A stretch of DNA of 64,000 nt, taken from positions 329,563-393,562 of the forward strand of contig NZ_JALKBH010000004.1 in the NCBI RefSeq assembly GCF_023016115.1, read 5' to 3'. This DNA comes from Alcanivorax sp. S6407 (lineage in GTDB: Bacteria; Pseudomonadota; Gammaproteobacteria; Pseudomonadales; Alcanivoracaceae). Each line of letters starts with the position of its first letter. The stretch's first letter is position 1. This document shows, in pieces, positions 19,715 to 28,171 of this stretch. The position numbers and the translations under genes were made by a program. Under the pieces are notes generated by a model. It was not told the DNA's origin. It made no database searches and was given only the letters and a program-made list of their open reading frames with translations.

Positions 19715-20695
19715 TTAGCCTTTCATGAAGCCGGCCAGACGATCATTAATGGTGGTGGTGCACTCGGTCATGATGTCGTCGATGATCTCGGCACAGCTCG
19801 GGTAGCTGTCGATCAGACCCTGCACGATACCGGAGGTCCAGATACCGCCGTCGATTTCACCGGAGGTCAGGGCCGCCTTGCCTTTCACACCGGCAACCAG
19901 GTCGACGATGTATTCGAACTTCATGTCCGTACCTTTCTCGCGCTCGATCTCGTTCACCTTGGTGGCGACAGCGTTCTTGAACACACGGGCAGTGTTGTTC
20001 AGCGGACGGAAGATCAGGGCGGTGTCGAGCTCGGAAGCTTCGGCAATGGCCTTCTTCATGTTTTCGTGTACCGGCGCTTCAGCGGAAGCCAGGAAACGGG
20101 TACCCATGTTGATACCGTCAGCACCCAGGGCCAGACAGGCAGCCATCTGTGCACCAGTACCCACACCACCGGAAGCCAGCATCGGGATCTTCAGGACGCG
20201 AGCAGCGGCCGGCAGCAGGACCAGGTTGGGGATATCGTCTTCGCCCGGGTGACCGGCACACTCGAAGCCGTCTACGGATACCGCAGCCACACCCACTTTC
20301 TCGGCCTTCAGGGCATGACGCACAGAAGTACACTTGTGGATCACCTTGACGCCAGCACCTTCGAACAGGGGCATGAACGGCTCAGGGTTACGGCCAGCGG
20401 TTTCTACCACCGGGATACCGTTTTCACAGATAACCCGCGCGTATTCCTCGTAAGGTACCGGCTTGATGGTGGGCAGGATGGTCAGGTTAACGCCGAAGGG
20501 CTTGTCGGTCATTTCCTTGCAGCGCTTGATTTCCTTGTCCAGATCTTCCGGAGTCGGCTGGGTCAGACCAGTGATGATACCCAGACCGCCAGCGTTGGAA
20601 ACGGCAGACGCCAGTTCGGCATAGCCTACGTTCTGCATGCCACCCTGGACGATCGGATACTGGATACCCAGCAATTCAGTAATACGCGTTTTCAT
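19715..20695 (-). CDS. Nitronate monooxygenase (2-nitropropane dioxygenase family)
   Basis: A 326-aa FMN-dependent TIM-barrel enzyme that would oxidise alkyl nitronates to carbonyl and nitrite using oxygen. Family signs: TRITELLGIQYPIVQGGMQNVGYAELASAVSNAGGLGIITG at the N-terminus, CTSVRHALKAEKVGVAAVSVDGFECAGHPG, and GVGTGAQMAACLALGADGINMGTRF (FMN phosphate site). Related enzymes include trans-2-enoyl-ACP reductase II (FabK), but the GFECAGHPGED motif favours class I/II nitronate oxidases. The start at 20695 has AGGGGA eight bases upstream. It is a single-gene unit with its own terminator. Confidence 0.88.
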   Translation of the reverse strand: MKTRITELLGIQYPIVQGGMQNVGYAELASAVSNAGGLGIITGLTQPTPEDLDKEIKRCKEMTDKPFGVNLTILPTIKPVPYEEYARVICENGIPVVETAGRNPEPFMPLFEGAGVKVIHKCTSVRHALKAEKVGVAAVSVDGFECAGHPGEDDIPNLVLLPAAARVLKIPMLASGGVGTGAQMAACLALGADGINMGTRFLASAEAPVHENMKKAIAEASELDTALIFRPLNNTARVFKNAVATKVNEIEREKGTDMKFEYIVDLVAGVKGKAALTSGEIDGGIWTSGIVQGLIDSYPSCAEIIDDIMTECTTTINDRLAGFMKG

Positions 20696-21021
20696 TGGGT
20701 CTTTCCCCTGCTGAATTAGAACTGCCCCCACAGGGCGTGATGAGCAGCAAAGTAAACAAGTGAACGGTCGGTCAGCAATGACAGGATTGTTCAGAGCACC
20801 GGACAGTTTTGATAGAAGCGCCTTATGATTAAGCGCAATGCGTTGATTTTCAATGGAATAAGCAAAATATCACAAATTAGCGGCTGATCGCGGAATGACG
20901 GGAAAACAACGTCTCTTTGGAGGCTCCTGCATAGTGCTCCCCCTCTACACCAGACGCTCCACGCCGAATCCCTGATGCTGGAGGGAGCCCTTCCCGTAAT
21001 CCCCGAGGCACCCGATTTATC
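20696..21021. other. Gap with TetR-like palindrome
   Basis: Upstream of the nitronate monooxygenase gene, TGAACGGTCGGTCA (20761-20774) is a near-palindrome of the type bound by TetR-family repressors, about 65 bp before the start codon. The rest (A/T-rich 20820-20885) holds the minus-strand promoter, and the tail downstream of the AraC gene shows nothing clear. Confidence 0.4.
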
Positions 21022-22035
21022 TCAACCGCCCTTGCTGGCCGCCAGCAGCTGCTTTCTGGCCCTGGCCGGGGTGGTGCCGGTCCATTTTCGCCAGGCCCGG
21101 CTGAAGGCACTGTGCTCGGAAAACCCCAATAACAGGGCAATATCCCCCAGGGTCAGCGAGGGATCAGAGAGGTAATCCCGGGCCAGCTGCTCACGGGTAC
21201 GATCCAGTAGCGCCCGCCAGGTCATCTTGCGCTCTCCCAGACGACGCTGCAGGGTCCGCACCGACATATGCAGCTCCCCGGCCAACCTTGGCAGGGTCAC
21301 CACCGCCTCCGGCATCAACCGCACCATGGCCTGCTGCAAGGCGCGATCGAAACTGTCCGACTCCGGCAACGCCAGCATCAGGGCCCGCGCCTGTCGATCC
21401 AGCAGGGTACGCATATGCGGCGCACTGTGTGGCAGCGGCAATGCCAGCAAGGTCAGGGAGGACACCACCCGGGTTTGCGGCTGCTCGAAATGTACCGGGC
21501 AACCGAAGAACACCTCGTAGGCTTTACGGGTATCGTCATCCGGGGCCGCGAAGACAAAATCGACCCTCTCGGGAGAGAGGCGAGACTCCACCAGGCGGCG
21601 CAGGAAGGCCACCAACGCAGCGATCGCCACGCTATCCGCCAGCACCCCGGTAGAATCCTCTGCCGTCCAGCACAGCGCCATGCTGTTGCCCTCGGCGACC
21701 ACTTTCACAACTTCGCGCCCGTAAAACAGAGACTCGTAGCGCTGGTAGGCCAGCATGGCTTCGCCGAGGGTGCGACAGGTCAGAATCAGGTAGCCCAGAA
21801 CCCCCACATGACGGGGCTGCACCCGGGCGCCGATAGCCAACGCAGGGGCCACCGTATCCGGGCGCAGGGCCACCGCCCGGGTCAGCAACTCGTTCCACAG
21901 AGACAGCGGCACCACATCGCCGGGGCTGCGACTGTCCAGCACCGTGCGCAGGTCCGGAGCCGGGAGGTTTTCCTGGTCCAGCCAGTCGGTGAGCAGCTGC
22001 ACCCAGGCCCCTGTCACACGCATGGGGGAAGCCAT
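21022..22035 (-). CDS. AraC family transcriptional regulator (OruR/ArgR-like)
   Basis: A 337-aa regulator. The N-terminal two-thirds is the Arabinose_bd-type sensor domain (residues 20-210; GARVQPRHVGVLGYLILTCRTLGEAMLAYQRYESL is characteristic). The C-terminal AraC helix-turn-helix pair spans residues 235-330 (LHMSVRTLQRRL; LGDIALLLGFSEHSAFSRAWRKWTGTTPARAR). In Alcanivorax and Pseudomonas such regulators often control nearby hydroxylase, desaturase or alcohol dehydrogenase genes. It is divergent from the fatty acid hydroxylase gene, and a direct-repeat operator lies between them. The inducer is unknown. Confidence 0.9.
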   Translation of the reverse strand: MASPMRVTGAWVQLLTDWLDQENLPAPDLRTVLDSRSPGDVVPLSLWNELLTRAVALRPDTVAPALAIGARVQPRHVGVLGYLILTCRTLGEAMLAYQRYESLFYGREVVKVVAEGNSMALCWTAEDSTGVLADSVAIAALVAFLRRLVESRLSPERVDFVFAAPDDDTRKAYEVFFGCPVHFEQPQTRVVSSLTLLALPLPHSAPHMRTLLDRQARALMLALPESDSFDRALQQAMVRLMPEAVVTLPRLAGELHMSVRTLQRRLGERKMTWRALLDRTREQLARDYLSDPSLTLGDIALLLGFSEHSAFSRAWRKWTGTTPARARKQLLAASKGG

Positions 22036-22061
22036 GAGTTCTCCGTTTTATCGGCTCAGAT

Positions 22062-22097
22062 GGCATTGATTGTCAAAATTAAGGCATGGATCGTCAA
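22062..22097. promoter_or_regulatory. AraC-type direct-repeat operator
   Basis: GGCATTGATTGTCAA (22062-22076) and GGCATGGATCGTCAA (22083-22097) are direct repeats (13 of 15 identical) spaced exactly 21 bp, the geometry of AraC half-sites. TACTTT (22098-22103) follows directly and may be the -10 of the hydroxylase gene. The site lies between the AraC gene and its divergent neighbour. Confidence 0.6.
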
Positions 22098-22154
22098 TAC
22101 TTTATGAATGACGAGAGACACAATGGACTCAATGCGGACTTGCGAGATCACATC

Positions 22155-23123
22155 ATGTCGATAACAACCTGGTTCAAGGATGTGTGGGCCAACAGCGGGC
22201 TGGCGCCCCTGTGGGACACCGTCGCCCCCTGGCTGGCGCTGGATGAGCGCCAGCTGATTTTTGTCATTGCTACGCCTATCTTTATCGGCCTGTTCCTGTG
22301 GGAGTACCGCAAGATCCGCCATGACTCGGCACTGGTGGACGGCCGCGAGTCCGTGCTCAACTTCATGCTCGGCGCCGGCTACCAGACCACCGAACTGCTG
22401 TTCGCCGGTATTCTGGCCTTCCCGGTCTACGCCTTTTTCTATCACCACCGGTTGATGGACATTGAGCTGAGCTGGTTCACCGCCCTGCTGCTGTGGGTGC
22501 TGCTGGACTTCGCCTACTACTGGTTCCATCGCAGCTCGCACCGGGTGCGCTGGCTGTGGGCCGCCCACGTGACCCATCATTCTTCGGAGCGGATGAACTT
22601 CTCCACCGCCATGCGCCAGAACGCCACCAACATCTTCAACGGCGGCTGGTTGTTCTATGCCTCCCTGGCACTACTCGGGTTCAACCCGGTCTGGATCGGC
22701 GTGGCCTATGCCTTCTCATTGGTCTACCAGTTCTTCATCCACACCACCCTGGTGGGCAAGCTGCATCCGGCCATCGAATATGTGTTCAACACGCCCAGCC
22801 ACCACCGGGTACACCACGGCCGCAACCCTGAATACATCGACAAGAATTACGCCGGCGTCTTCATGATCTGGGACCGCATGTTCGGCACCTTCGTGGAGGA
22901 GAAAGACGAACTACCGGTGGAATACGGCATCACCCGCCCGGTGTACAGCAACAGCCTGCTGGTGAACTGGTGCCACGAGTATGTGGACATGTTCCGGGAT
23001 ATGAGCAAACGCGGGCCACTGCTGCAGCGGCTGAAACACCTGTGGAAGCCGCCGGAGTGGGAAAGAGAGACGCTGCACGCATCACGCAACACGCAACAAC
23101 GCGAACAGGCCCCTCAGGACTGA
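22155..23123 (+). CDS. Fatty acid hydroxylase / sterol desaturase family protein
   Basis: A membrane di-iron oxygenase of about 322 aa (345 aa if started at 22086). Histidine boxes HRSSH, HVTHHSSE, and HHRVHHG mark the metal site; four or five membrane helices surround them. Relatives include alkylglycerol monooxygenase-like and C-5 sterol desaturase enzymes; the substrate is unknown. The 22155 start is preferred because the family sequence begins MSITTWF and the earlier ATG falls in the presumed promoter. The last 20 or so residues (TLHASRNTQQREQ) are encoded by an F4 heptamer array, an odd repeat-derived tail. Divergent from an AraC regulator that probably controls it. Confidence 0.85.
   Translation: MSITTWFKDVWANSGLAPLWDTVAPWLALDERQLIFVIATPIFIGLFLWEYRKIRHDSALVDGRESVLNFMLGAGYQTTELLFAGILAFPVYAFFYHHRLMDIELSWFTALLLWVLLDFAYYWFHRSSHRVRWLWAAHVTHHSSERMNFSTAMRQNATNIFNGGWLFYASLALLGFNPVWIGVAYAFSLVYQFFIHTTLVGKLHPAIEYVFNTPSHHRVHHGRNPEYIDKNYAGVFMIWDRMFGTFVEEKDELPVEYGITRPVYSNSLLVNWCHEYVDMFRDMSKRGPLLQRLKHLWKPPEWERETLHASRNTQQREQAPQD
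23066..23102. repeat. F4 array inside the hydroxylase reading frame
   Basis: Units ACGCTGC ACGCATC ACGCAAC ACGCAAC AACGCG run in the coding strand just before the stop and are translated as part of the C-terminal tail. Elsewhere F4 arrays are non-coding. Confidence 0.85.
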
Positions 23124-23181
23124 GGGCAATGTCGCCGCGTACGACGGTGGGGTGCCAGACCATCGCGCTTTAAACCCTTAT

Positions 23182-23316
23182 TAACCACAGAGAGCACAGA
23201 GACCACTGAGGGGAAAGCCGCTTTTACTCGGTGAGCTCTGTGCCCTCTGTGGTGAAGCTGTCAAGGGCTAGAACCCCAAACGCAAGAAGGGAGCCATTCG
23301 GCTCCCTTCTTTTTTG
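23182..23316 (+). repeat. F6 inverted-repeat element and intrinsic terminator
   Basis: F6 arms AACCACAGAGAGCACAGAG (23182-23200) and CTCTGTGCCCTCTGTGGT (23236-23253) pair around a 35-base core. Downstream, AAGAAGGGAGCC ATTC GGCTCCCTTC with TTTTTT (23285-23314) is a strong terminator for the hydroxylase transcript. F4 units follow at 23323-23346. Confidence 0.85.
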
Positions 23317-23358
23317 TCTTTTGCGTGTTGCGTGCCGCGTGATGCGAGCGCGGAGCGC

Positions 23359-23601
23359 TTACCGCTGTACCTGGGCAACCAGGTCTTCCAGCTTGATGTT
23401 GCTGGTCAGGCGGTCGATGCCGTCCATGAGGGTATCGAGGCTGGCGTCGGTGGAGGACTCGGCGTCCTTCCAGGTGGCTTCCAGTTCAGACTGGTAACCG
23501 CGCAGTTCGGTGGTTTCGCTTTCGGTGGTCTGCGCATCAGCCGTTGCGATGGCTGCTACCGCCCAGATCATGATGGCCAAAATCCATTTCGCGCTTTTCA
23601 T
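23359..23601 (-). CDS. Small exported protein of unknown function
   Basis: An 80-aa protein with a clear signal peptide (KSAKWILAIMIWAVAAIATADAQ) and a short acidic, helical mature part (TTELRGYQSELEATWKDAESSTDASLDTLMDGIDRLTSNIKLEDLVAQ) suited to coiled-coil pairing. It is probably periplasmic. The start at 23601 is preferred to 23628 since the signal peptide begins there; the upstream GGGGCGG is a modest ribosome site. No family recognised. It is a lone gene. Confidence 0.65.
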   Translation of the reverse strand: MKSAKWILAIMIWAVAAIATADAQTTESETTELRGYQSELEATWKDAESSTDASLDTLMDGIDRLTSNIKLEDLVAQVQR

Positions 23602-23897
23602 ATTCCGCCCCAACTCTGCCGACTTCACTTGTTTTTTGTCTGCGGCCCGCGACCTTTGATCCGGAACCAGTTGACTTTTTATGTGGCATTACGCAGTTCC
23701 GCGCAGTGCCTGTTTGTGAAGTCTAGGCAGAGAGAGGGGGATGTCTAGAAAAAAACGCGCATAAGGGGCAAAAACAGCATATAGTATTAGACTGTACTAG
23801 TACTTTATAATTAACTTTAAGTATCTCCGCTAACTTATTGTATTTAAAGGAACTCGGTTCTGTGACAGGCGTCACATCGACCAAATTGTGACCAGCT
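23602..23897. other. A/T-rich promoter-like gap
   Basis: About 300 bp between two minus-strand genes. The block 23740-23850 is clearly richer in A/T than its surroundings (TATAGTATTAG, ACTTTATAATTAAC) and contains GTGACAGGCGTCACA-type dyad sequence near 23861-23874. It may promote the small exported protein gene. No gene is seen. Confidence 0.45.
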
Positions 23898-25259
23898 TCA
23901 CGAATCCACAGCCCCGGCAGACGCCACTTCCACCGTAGACAGCGCCTGCTGATACCCCATCCAGGCCATCACCCCGGCCATCAGGTTGCCGAACGCCGCT
24001 CCCAGCGCCAGCCCACCGAAACCTCCCAGCTGAAAGCCAAGCCACAATAACGGCAGGTAACACAGAAACAGCCTCAGGAAGGACAACAGCATGGCTCGCA
24101 TGGGCCAGCCCAGAGCGTTGCTCGCCGAGACCACCAGCATGCACACCCCAAGCAGACCAAAGCTGGGCGGCATACAGCGAATCAGCACTGCCAGGTAGCC
24201 CTGCACCGGTGCGGTTTCCACCAACAGATTGGCCAGCGGCACCGCCAGCACCGCCAACATCAGACCCAGCAAGGTTTGCCAGCCGATCACCATGATCGCC
24301 CCCACCTTCATCAGCTGCTGCACCGTGTCCCAGTCCCGGCGTCCGTAGCAGCGTCCCAGCCAGGGCGGCAGGGCCATGGTCATGCCCAGCACCAGCACAA
24401 TGGTGAAACTCTCCAGCCGGCTGGCCATACCCCAGGCGGCCACCGCCTGTTCACCACTGCGCGCCACCAGGGCAGTGGCCAGCATGGCCGCCAAAGGCGG
24501 CATCAACTGGCTGATCATGGCCGGGCCGGCGATGTGCAGGAAAGGCAGCCCCGATACCTTCACCTGCTCCAGCATGCCGTGACGTTGCACCCAGCCCTTG
24601 CCGCGCAGGGCCCAGACCAGCAGCAACGCCCCGATGACGAACGCCAGCAGCGTCGCCAAAGCCGCCCCGGGCAGACCAAATCCCTGCCAGTCGCCAATAC
24701 CAAAAATCAGCAGCGGATCGAGAATCAGGTTGAGCAGACTGGTCAGCACCATCATCAGCCCCGGAAAACGGGTATTACCGTGGGCACGGAACAGGCTGTA
24801 GCCCAGATAGACCACCCCGCCCATCCAGATAGCCGGCAGCTGCAGCGCCCAATAGGGGCGAATGATTGCCTGCACCTGCTCCGAGGCACCCAGCAGTGAA
24901 AATATCGGCCCCTGAACCAGCCAGAGCAGCAGCACCAATACGCCGAGCAAGGCACCACCACCGGTCAGCACCAGCGCGCCCAGGCGATTGGCATCATCAA
25001 TCTGCCCCGCACCAATCGCTCGGGAGATCAGGGCGGCAATGGCAATGCCGATCCCCACCTGCACACCAATGACGAGAAAGGCCAGCGGAAAGGTGAACGA
25101 CTGGGCCGCCAGCGGCAGCGTCCCCAGCCGCGCCACAAAGACGCTGTCCACCAGGTGAAACCCGAGCAATGCCATCACCCCCAATGCCATGGGCCAGGTC
25201 TGCTGCCACAGCTGCCAGGCCAGGGACAGGTTAGAGGGACGGGTGTCGGTTTGCTGCAC
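23898..25259 (-). CDS. MATE family multidrug/cation antiporter
   Basis: A 453-aa inner-membrane transporter with twelve predicted helices in two homologous halves, the layout of MATE (NorM/DinF-like) exporters that expel drugs or metabolites in exchange for Na+ or H+. Family features include ALLGFHLVDSVFVARLGTLPLAAQSFTFP at the start, AIGAGQIDDANRLG after helix 3 and ARSGEQAVAAWGMASRLESF opening the second half. The start is GTG at 25259 with a weak ribosome site. No repressor lies beside it. The substrate is unknown. Confidence 0.92.
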   Translation of the reverse strand: MQQTDTRPSNLSLAWQLWQQTWPMALGVMALLGFHLVDSVFVARLGTLPLAAQSFTFPLAFLVIGVQVGIGIAIAALISRAIGAGQIDDANRLGALVLTGGGALLGVLVLLLWLVQGPIFSLLGASEQVQAIIRPYWALQLPAIWMGGVVYLGYSLFRAHGNTRFPGLMMVLTSLLNLILDPLLIFGIGDWQGFGLPGAALATLLAFVIGALLLVWALRGKGWVQRHGMLEQVKVSGLPFLHIAGPAMISQLMPPLAAMLATALVARSGEQAVAAWGMASRLESFTIVLVLGMTMALPPWLGRCYGRRDWDTVQQLMKVGAIMVIGWQTLLGLMLAVLAVPLANLLVETAPVQGYLAVLIRCMPPSFGLLGVCMLVVSASNALGWPMRAMLLSFLRLFLCYLPLLWLGFQLGGFGGLALGAAFGNLMAGVMAWMGYQQALSTVEVASAGAVDS

Positions 25260-25307
25260 GGGAGGCCTTTGGGGTTGGGGTCGGGGTTTGGGGAGACTAG
25301 CAGGCGT

Positions 25308-25473
25308 TTAGTGAACAGTTAACAGTGAATAGTGAACAGCGCGCGAGATTGGGTTGTCGGGGTTTCAATCTTTGAGGCCGCGCTTCACGGTTGGGCGCGG
25401 GCGGCCAGTCTCAAATTCGGCGCCAACTTTGATCGCGCAACTGTTCACTATTCACTGTTAACTGTTCACTGGC
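25308..25473. repeat. F3 heptamer element
   Basis: Units GAACAGT TAACAGT GAATAGT GAACAG (25313-25339), a core of about 110 bases, then the inverted arm ACTGTTCACTATTCACTGTTAACTGTTCACTGG (25440-25472). The second arm overlaps the 3' end of the patatin gene and supplies its TAA stop codon (last residues VNS). Confidence 0.9.
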
Positions 25474-26546
25474 TTCAGCCTTTCTTCCCACCTCCCCGTT
25501 TCCACCAACTCCAGAAACTCATCCCCCAGCCGCTCACTCTCTGCCATGGCTTTGCGCCAGCTGGCTTCGCGGGCGGTGTCGTCGTTGAGGAATTGTTTGA
25601 AATCACGGCGGTCGGGGAGTTTGCCGTTGGGCAGGGCCTGCAGGAACTCGGTGGAGGGGGACACCAGCAGGGTGCGGCTGAGTTTTTGTGGGTCTCCGTT
25701 GCGCCAGCGCAGAGGCTTGTCGAACCAGCCAGGAATCACCCGGTCGGTGAAGTGCGGATACAGCACAATGCCTTCACTGCGGTAGGGCAGATCCAGATGG
25801 TAATCGAGCAGGCCGCCGTCGCGGTATACCCCCTGCGGCGCGCCGGCAAGATCAGTGACCCCCGCCAGCACCATGGGAATCGCAGCACTGGCCAGCAAGG
25901 CAGAGCGCAGGTTGCTGGCGTCCAGCGGGATATGGTGGGTGGTGAAATCGTTGAGCTCATGCAACGGCAGTGCATGGTCTGCGGAATAGACCAACCCTCG
26001 TTCCATGAACAGGCCAGAGGCCTGGCGACTGAACAGATTGGAACCGATCAGGGCCGCCAGGCCCGCACCCAGCCCCCAGCTATCCTCCCGCGCCATCAGG
26101 CCCCGGCTACGCACCACCACGATGGCGAGACGGTAATCAGAATGGCCGAGAATATGGGCATCACCGTCGCCAATCAGTTCGGAGAGCATCAGGGCACACT
26201 GGTCGGAAATCTGCGCCGGGCTTTCGCTACCGTCATAACGCTGACGGGTATAGATCTCTGCCAGCTTGTGCAGACCCGCCACCGGATCCGCTGACCGGGT
26301 GATGGCGGCAAAGCGCCAACTGCCGATAGAGGCACCGATCAGGGTACGGGGGCGCGGGGCACGGGGCAGGAAGTCACCGAATATGGCACGATCAAGGCCG
26401 ATGATGCCCAGCGCCTTCGGTCCGCCAGCCGCACCGGGGATGATATCCACATGCTCAGGCTGCAGCCCGTGCTCACGCAAATGCGCAATGGCGTCCCGGC
26501 CTGCACGAAGGGTCAACGCCGGCGCAGAGGTATGAATGGCAACCAC
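25458..26546 (-). CDS. Patatin-like phospholipase
   Basis: A 362-aa serine acyl hydrolase of the patatin family. The oxyanion Gly stretch GAAGGPKALG (residues 38-47), the nucleophile motif GASIGSWR (G-x-S-x-G) and the catalytic Asp in DGGLLDYHLD form the Ser-Asp dyad. There is no signal peptide, so a cytosolic or membrane-surface lipase is expected. It starts at GTG (26546) with GGGAGAGCAGG. The stop codon and final codons derive from an F3 heptamer arm. Lipid substrate unknown. It is a single-gene unit. Confidence 0.9.
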   Translation of the reverse strand: MVAIHTSAPALTLRAGRDAIAHLREHGLQPEHVDIIPGAAGGPKALGIIGLDRAIFGDFLPRAPRPRTLIGASIGSWRFAAITRSADPVAGLHKLAEIYTRQRYDGSESPAQISDQCALMLSELIGDGDAHILGHSDYRLAIVVVRSRGLMAREDSWGLGAGLAALIGSNLFSRQASGLFMERGLVYSADHALPLHELNDFTTHHIPLDASNLRSALLASAAIPMVLAGVTDLAGAPQGVYRDGGLLDYHLDLPYRSEGIVLYPHFTDRVIPGWFDKPLRWRNGDPQKLSRTLLVSPSTEFLQALPNGKLPDRRDFKQFLNDDTAREASWRKAMAESERLGDEFLELVETGRWEERLKPVNS

Positions 26547-26659
26547 CCTGCTCTCCCACTAATCAGTCAGGACAGGGATGGTAACGACTGGGCAGGTGAT
26601 TTCAAAAGGCAGAGGCGTCGATTATCCGGCGTATAACGACTGAATGTAGCCTGGGCGGA

Positions 26660-26713
26660 CCGCCAGACGCTCGACGCAGGAGGCCTGACGGTAAAGACAA
26701 ACAGGCGTCCCGC
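26660..26713. repeat. Short F5 element
   Basis: Degenerate units CCAGACG CTCGACG CAGGAGG CCTGACG at 26661-26690, with a GGCGTCC piece near 26704, lie at the 3' end of the alpha/beta hydrolase gene. Confidence 0.55.
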
Positions 26714-27613
26714 TCACGCCGCTTTCAGGAAACGGCCCAGAGCGCGGGTAAATTCCACTGGCTGGCTCATCAGTGGCACATGACCGGAGCGAGGCAGCAC
26801 CACATGCTCGGCACCGGCCAGGCGGGCGAATTGCGCCTGTCCCTCGGCAGGATAGAGCGGTGATAGCTCGCCGGTGAGCACCGTGGCCGGCACCGGAAAA
26901 TCCCGGGCACTGTCCCGGTAATCATGGGCACCGTTCAGGTAGGCATTGAGATAGGCACGCAGATCGGCCACGTTGGTCACAGGCAACAGTCTGGCCCACA
27001 TGCCCGCCCAGCGGGAGCTGGCTGCGAAGACCGTTTTCAGTCGAGGGTTACCGGAAATCTGGGCAAAGATATCCACCAACCCCTGCAGCACTTTTTCGCG
27101 CAAACCTACCGCCAGATTGGCCACCTCGCCATGGTCCGGCGCGCCATCCAGCAACAACAATAGATCGCGCAGCTGACTGAAGAAGTGCTCCTGCCTGGCA
27201 CCAAAAAGACCATGGGCCCAGTCATCGCCATTATGAATACAGGGCGACTGATCCACATGCAGATAACGACTGATCGGAGAAAAGTCCCCGTGCGCCTGCC
27301 AGTGCAGGCTGGTCGTCCCGCCGAGGGAATACCCCACCAGATAGCAGTCTTGTAGCCCGAAGTAGTGCACCAGATCTTCCATGTCTTCCATATGGTTATG
27401 GAACACATCCGCCTGATTGAAACGGACCTTGCCGGATTGGCCCGCACCGCGCAGGTCGGGCAGGAAGAACTGGAATTGTCGGGCGAAGGGCAGCACAAAG
27501 GGGAGCCAGTCACGGCCCTGCATGCCCAGGCCGTGCAGCATCAGAACGGGCTGACCGCGCCCGATAGTCCTGACATGTAATGACTGGCCATCCCTGGCCG
27601 GAAAGAACGGCAT
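26714..27613 (-). CDS. Alpha/beta hydrolase
   Basis: A 299-aa cytosolic alpha/beta-fold hydrolase: oxyanion HGLGMQG, Asp-rich DLRGAGQSGK, nucleophile GYSLGGTTS and a C-terminal His in GSGHVPLMSQP-like context (RSGHVPLM). The cap region (residues 130-220) has no diagnostic motif, so the substrate cannot be named; esterase or dienelactone-type activity is possible. A ribosome site GGGGGGCAGG precedes the ATG. It is followed on the same strand by the patatin gene and preceded by ppnP, but gaps suggest loose rather than tight coupling. Confidence 0.88.
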   Translation of the reverse strand: MPFFPARDGQSLHVRTIGRGQPVLMLHGLGMQGRDWLPFVLPFARQFQFFLPDLRGAGQSGKVRFNQADVFHNHMEDMEDLVHYFGLQDCYLVGYSLGGTTSLHWQAHGDFSPISRYLHVDQSPCIHNGDDWAHGLFGARQEHFFSQLRDLLLLLDGAPDHGEVANLAVGLREKVLQGLVDIFAQISGNPRLKTVFAASSRWAGMWARLLPVTNVADLRAYLNAYLNGAHDYRDSARDFPVPATVLTGELSPLYPAEGQAQFARLAGAEHVVLPRSGHVPLMSQPVEFTRALGRFLKAA

Positions 27614-27639
27614 CCTGCCCCCTTGTTATGTCTGTGGTT

Positions 27640-27924
27640 TTACTCGCCGTACAGGCACAGGTAAGCGGTATCGACTTCCACCTTAACCTGAAATTTGCTG
27701 TTGGCTTCCACTTCGAAGGACTCACCGGCGGCAAAGGTCTGCCAGTCGGTGGCACCCGGCAGCTTGATGATCAGGGCGCCGCTCACCACAGTCATGGTCT
27801 CGTGCTCGCTGGTACCGAACTCATAGTCGCCCGGCGCCATCACACCCACGGTGGCCGGCTTGGTTTCGGTTTGGAACGCGATGGATGCCACCTTGGCATC
27901 GAAGTATTCATTGACCTTGAACAT
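27640..27924 (-). CDS. ppnP: Pyrimidine/purine nucleoside phosphorylase
   Basis: A 94-aa cupin of the PpnP (YaiE, DUF1255) family. The E. coli protein phosphorolyses several nucleosides to the base and ribose-1-phosphate. Signature stretches are [43 protein letters not shown] and [20 protein letters not shown]. The start at 27924 has GGAG upstream; the longer open frame above it runs into repeat sequence. It lies 26 bp upstream of the alpha/beta hydrolase gene and may share its transcript. Confidence 0.93.
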   Translation of the reverse strand: MFKVNEYFDAKVASIAFQTETKPATVGVMAPGDYEFGTSEHETMTVVSGALIIKLPGATDWQTFAAGESFEVEANSKFQVKVEVDTAYLCLYGE

Positions 27925-28171
27925 GGTCGGGTCTCCGCAGGAACAAATTGGAGGCGCGAGTATGCCAAAAGCCGTGCCCGGACGCTCTTTTTTTTGGCCG
28001 CTCTGCGGCCGCACCACGCCTCATGCAACACGCGGCACGCAACCCCCTCGCTCCGTCAAAAAACCACCGGAACCGCAACATTAATGTAACGGCATACCCC
28101 ATTTGGGGGAGGCCAAAAACTCCCCACACAAGCAAAATCACCCGGTACTGGGATTATTCGGGATCGACATC
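27925..28171. promoter_or_regulatory. Divergent promoter region with palindrome TACCCCATTTGGGGGA
   Basis: Between ppnP (minus) and the ankyrin gene (plus). It contains the F4 cap GGCCGCTCTGCGGCC (27996-28010) with F4 units (ATGCAAC ACGCGGC ACGCAAC, 28022-28042). The palindrome TACCCCATTTGGGGGA (28095-28110) lies about 65 bp before the ankyrin start; a near match sits upstream of the repeat lipoprotein gene at 48548-48563. It may be an operator. Confidence 0.45.
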
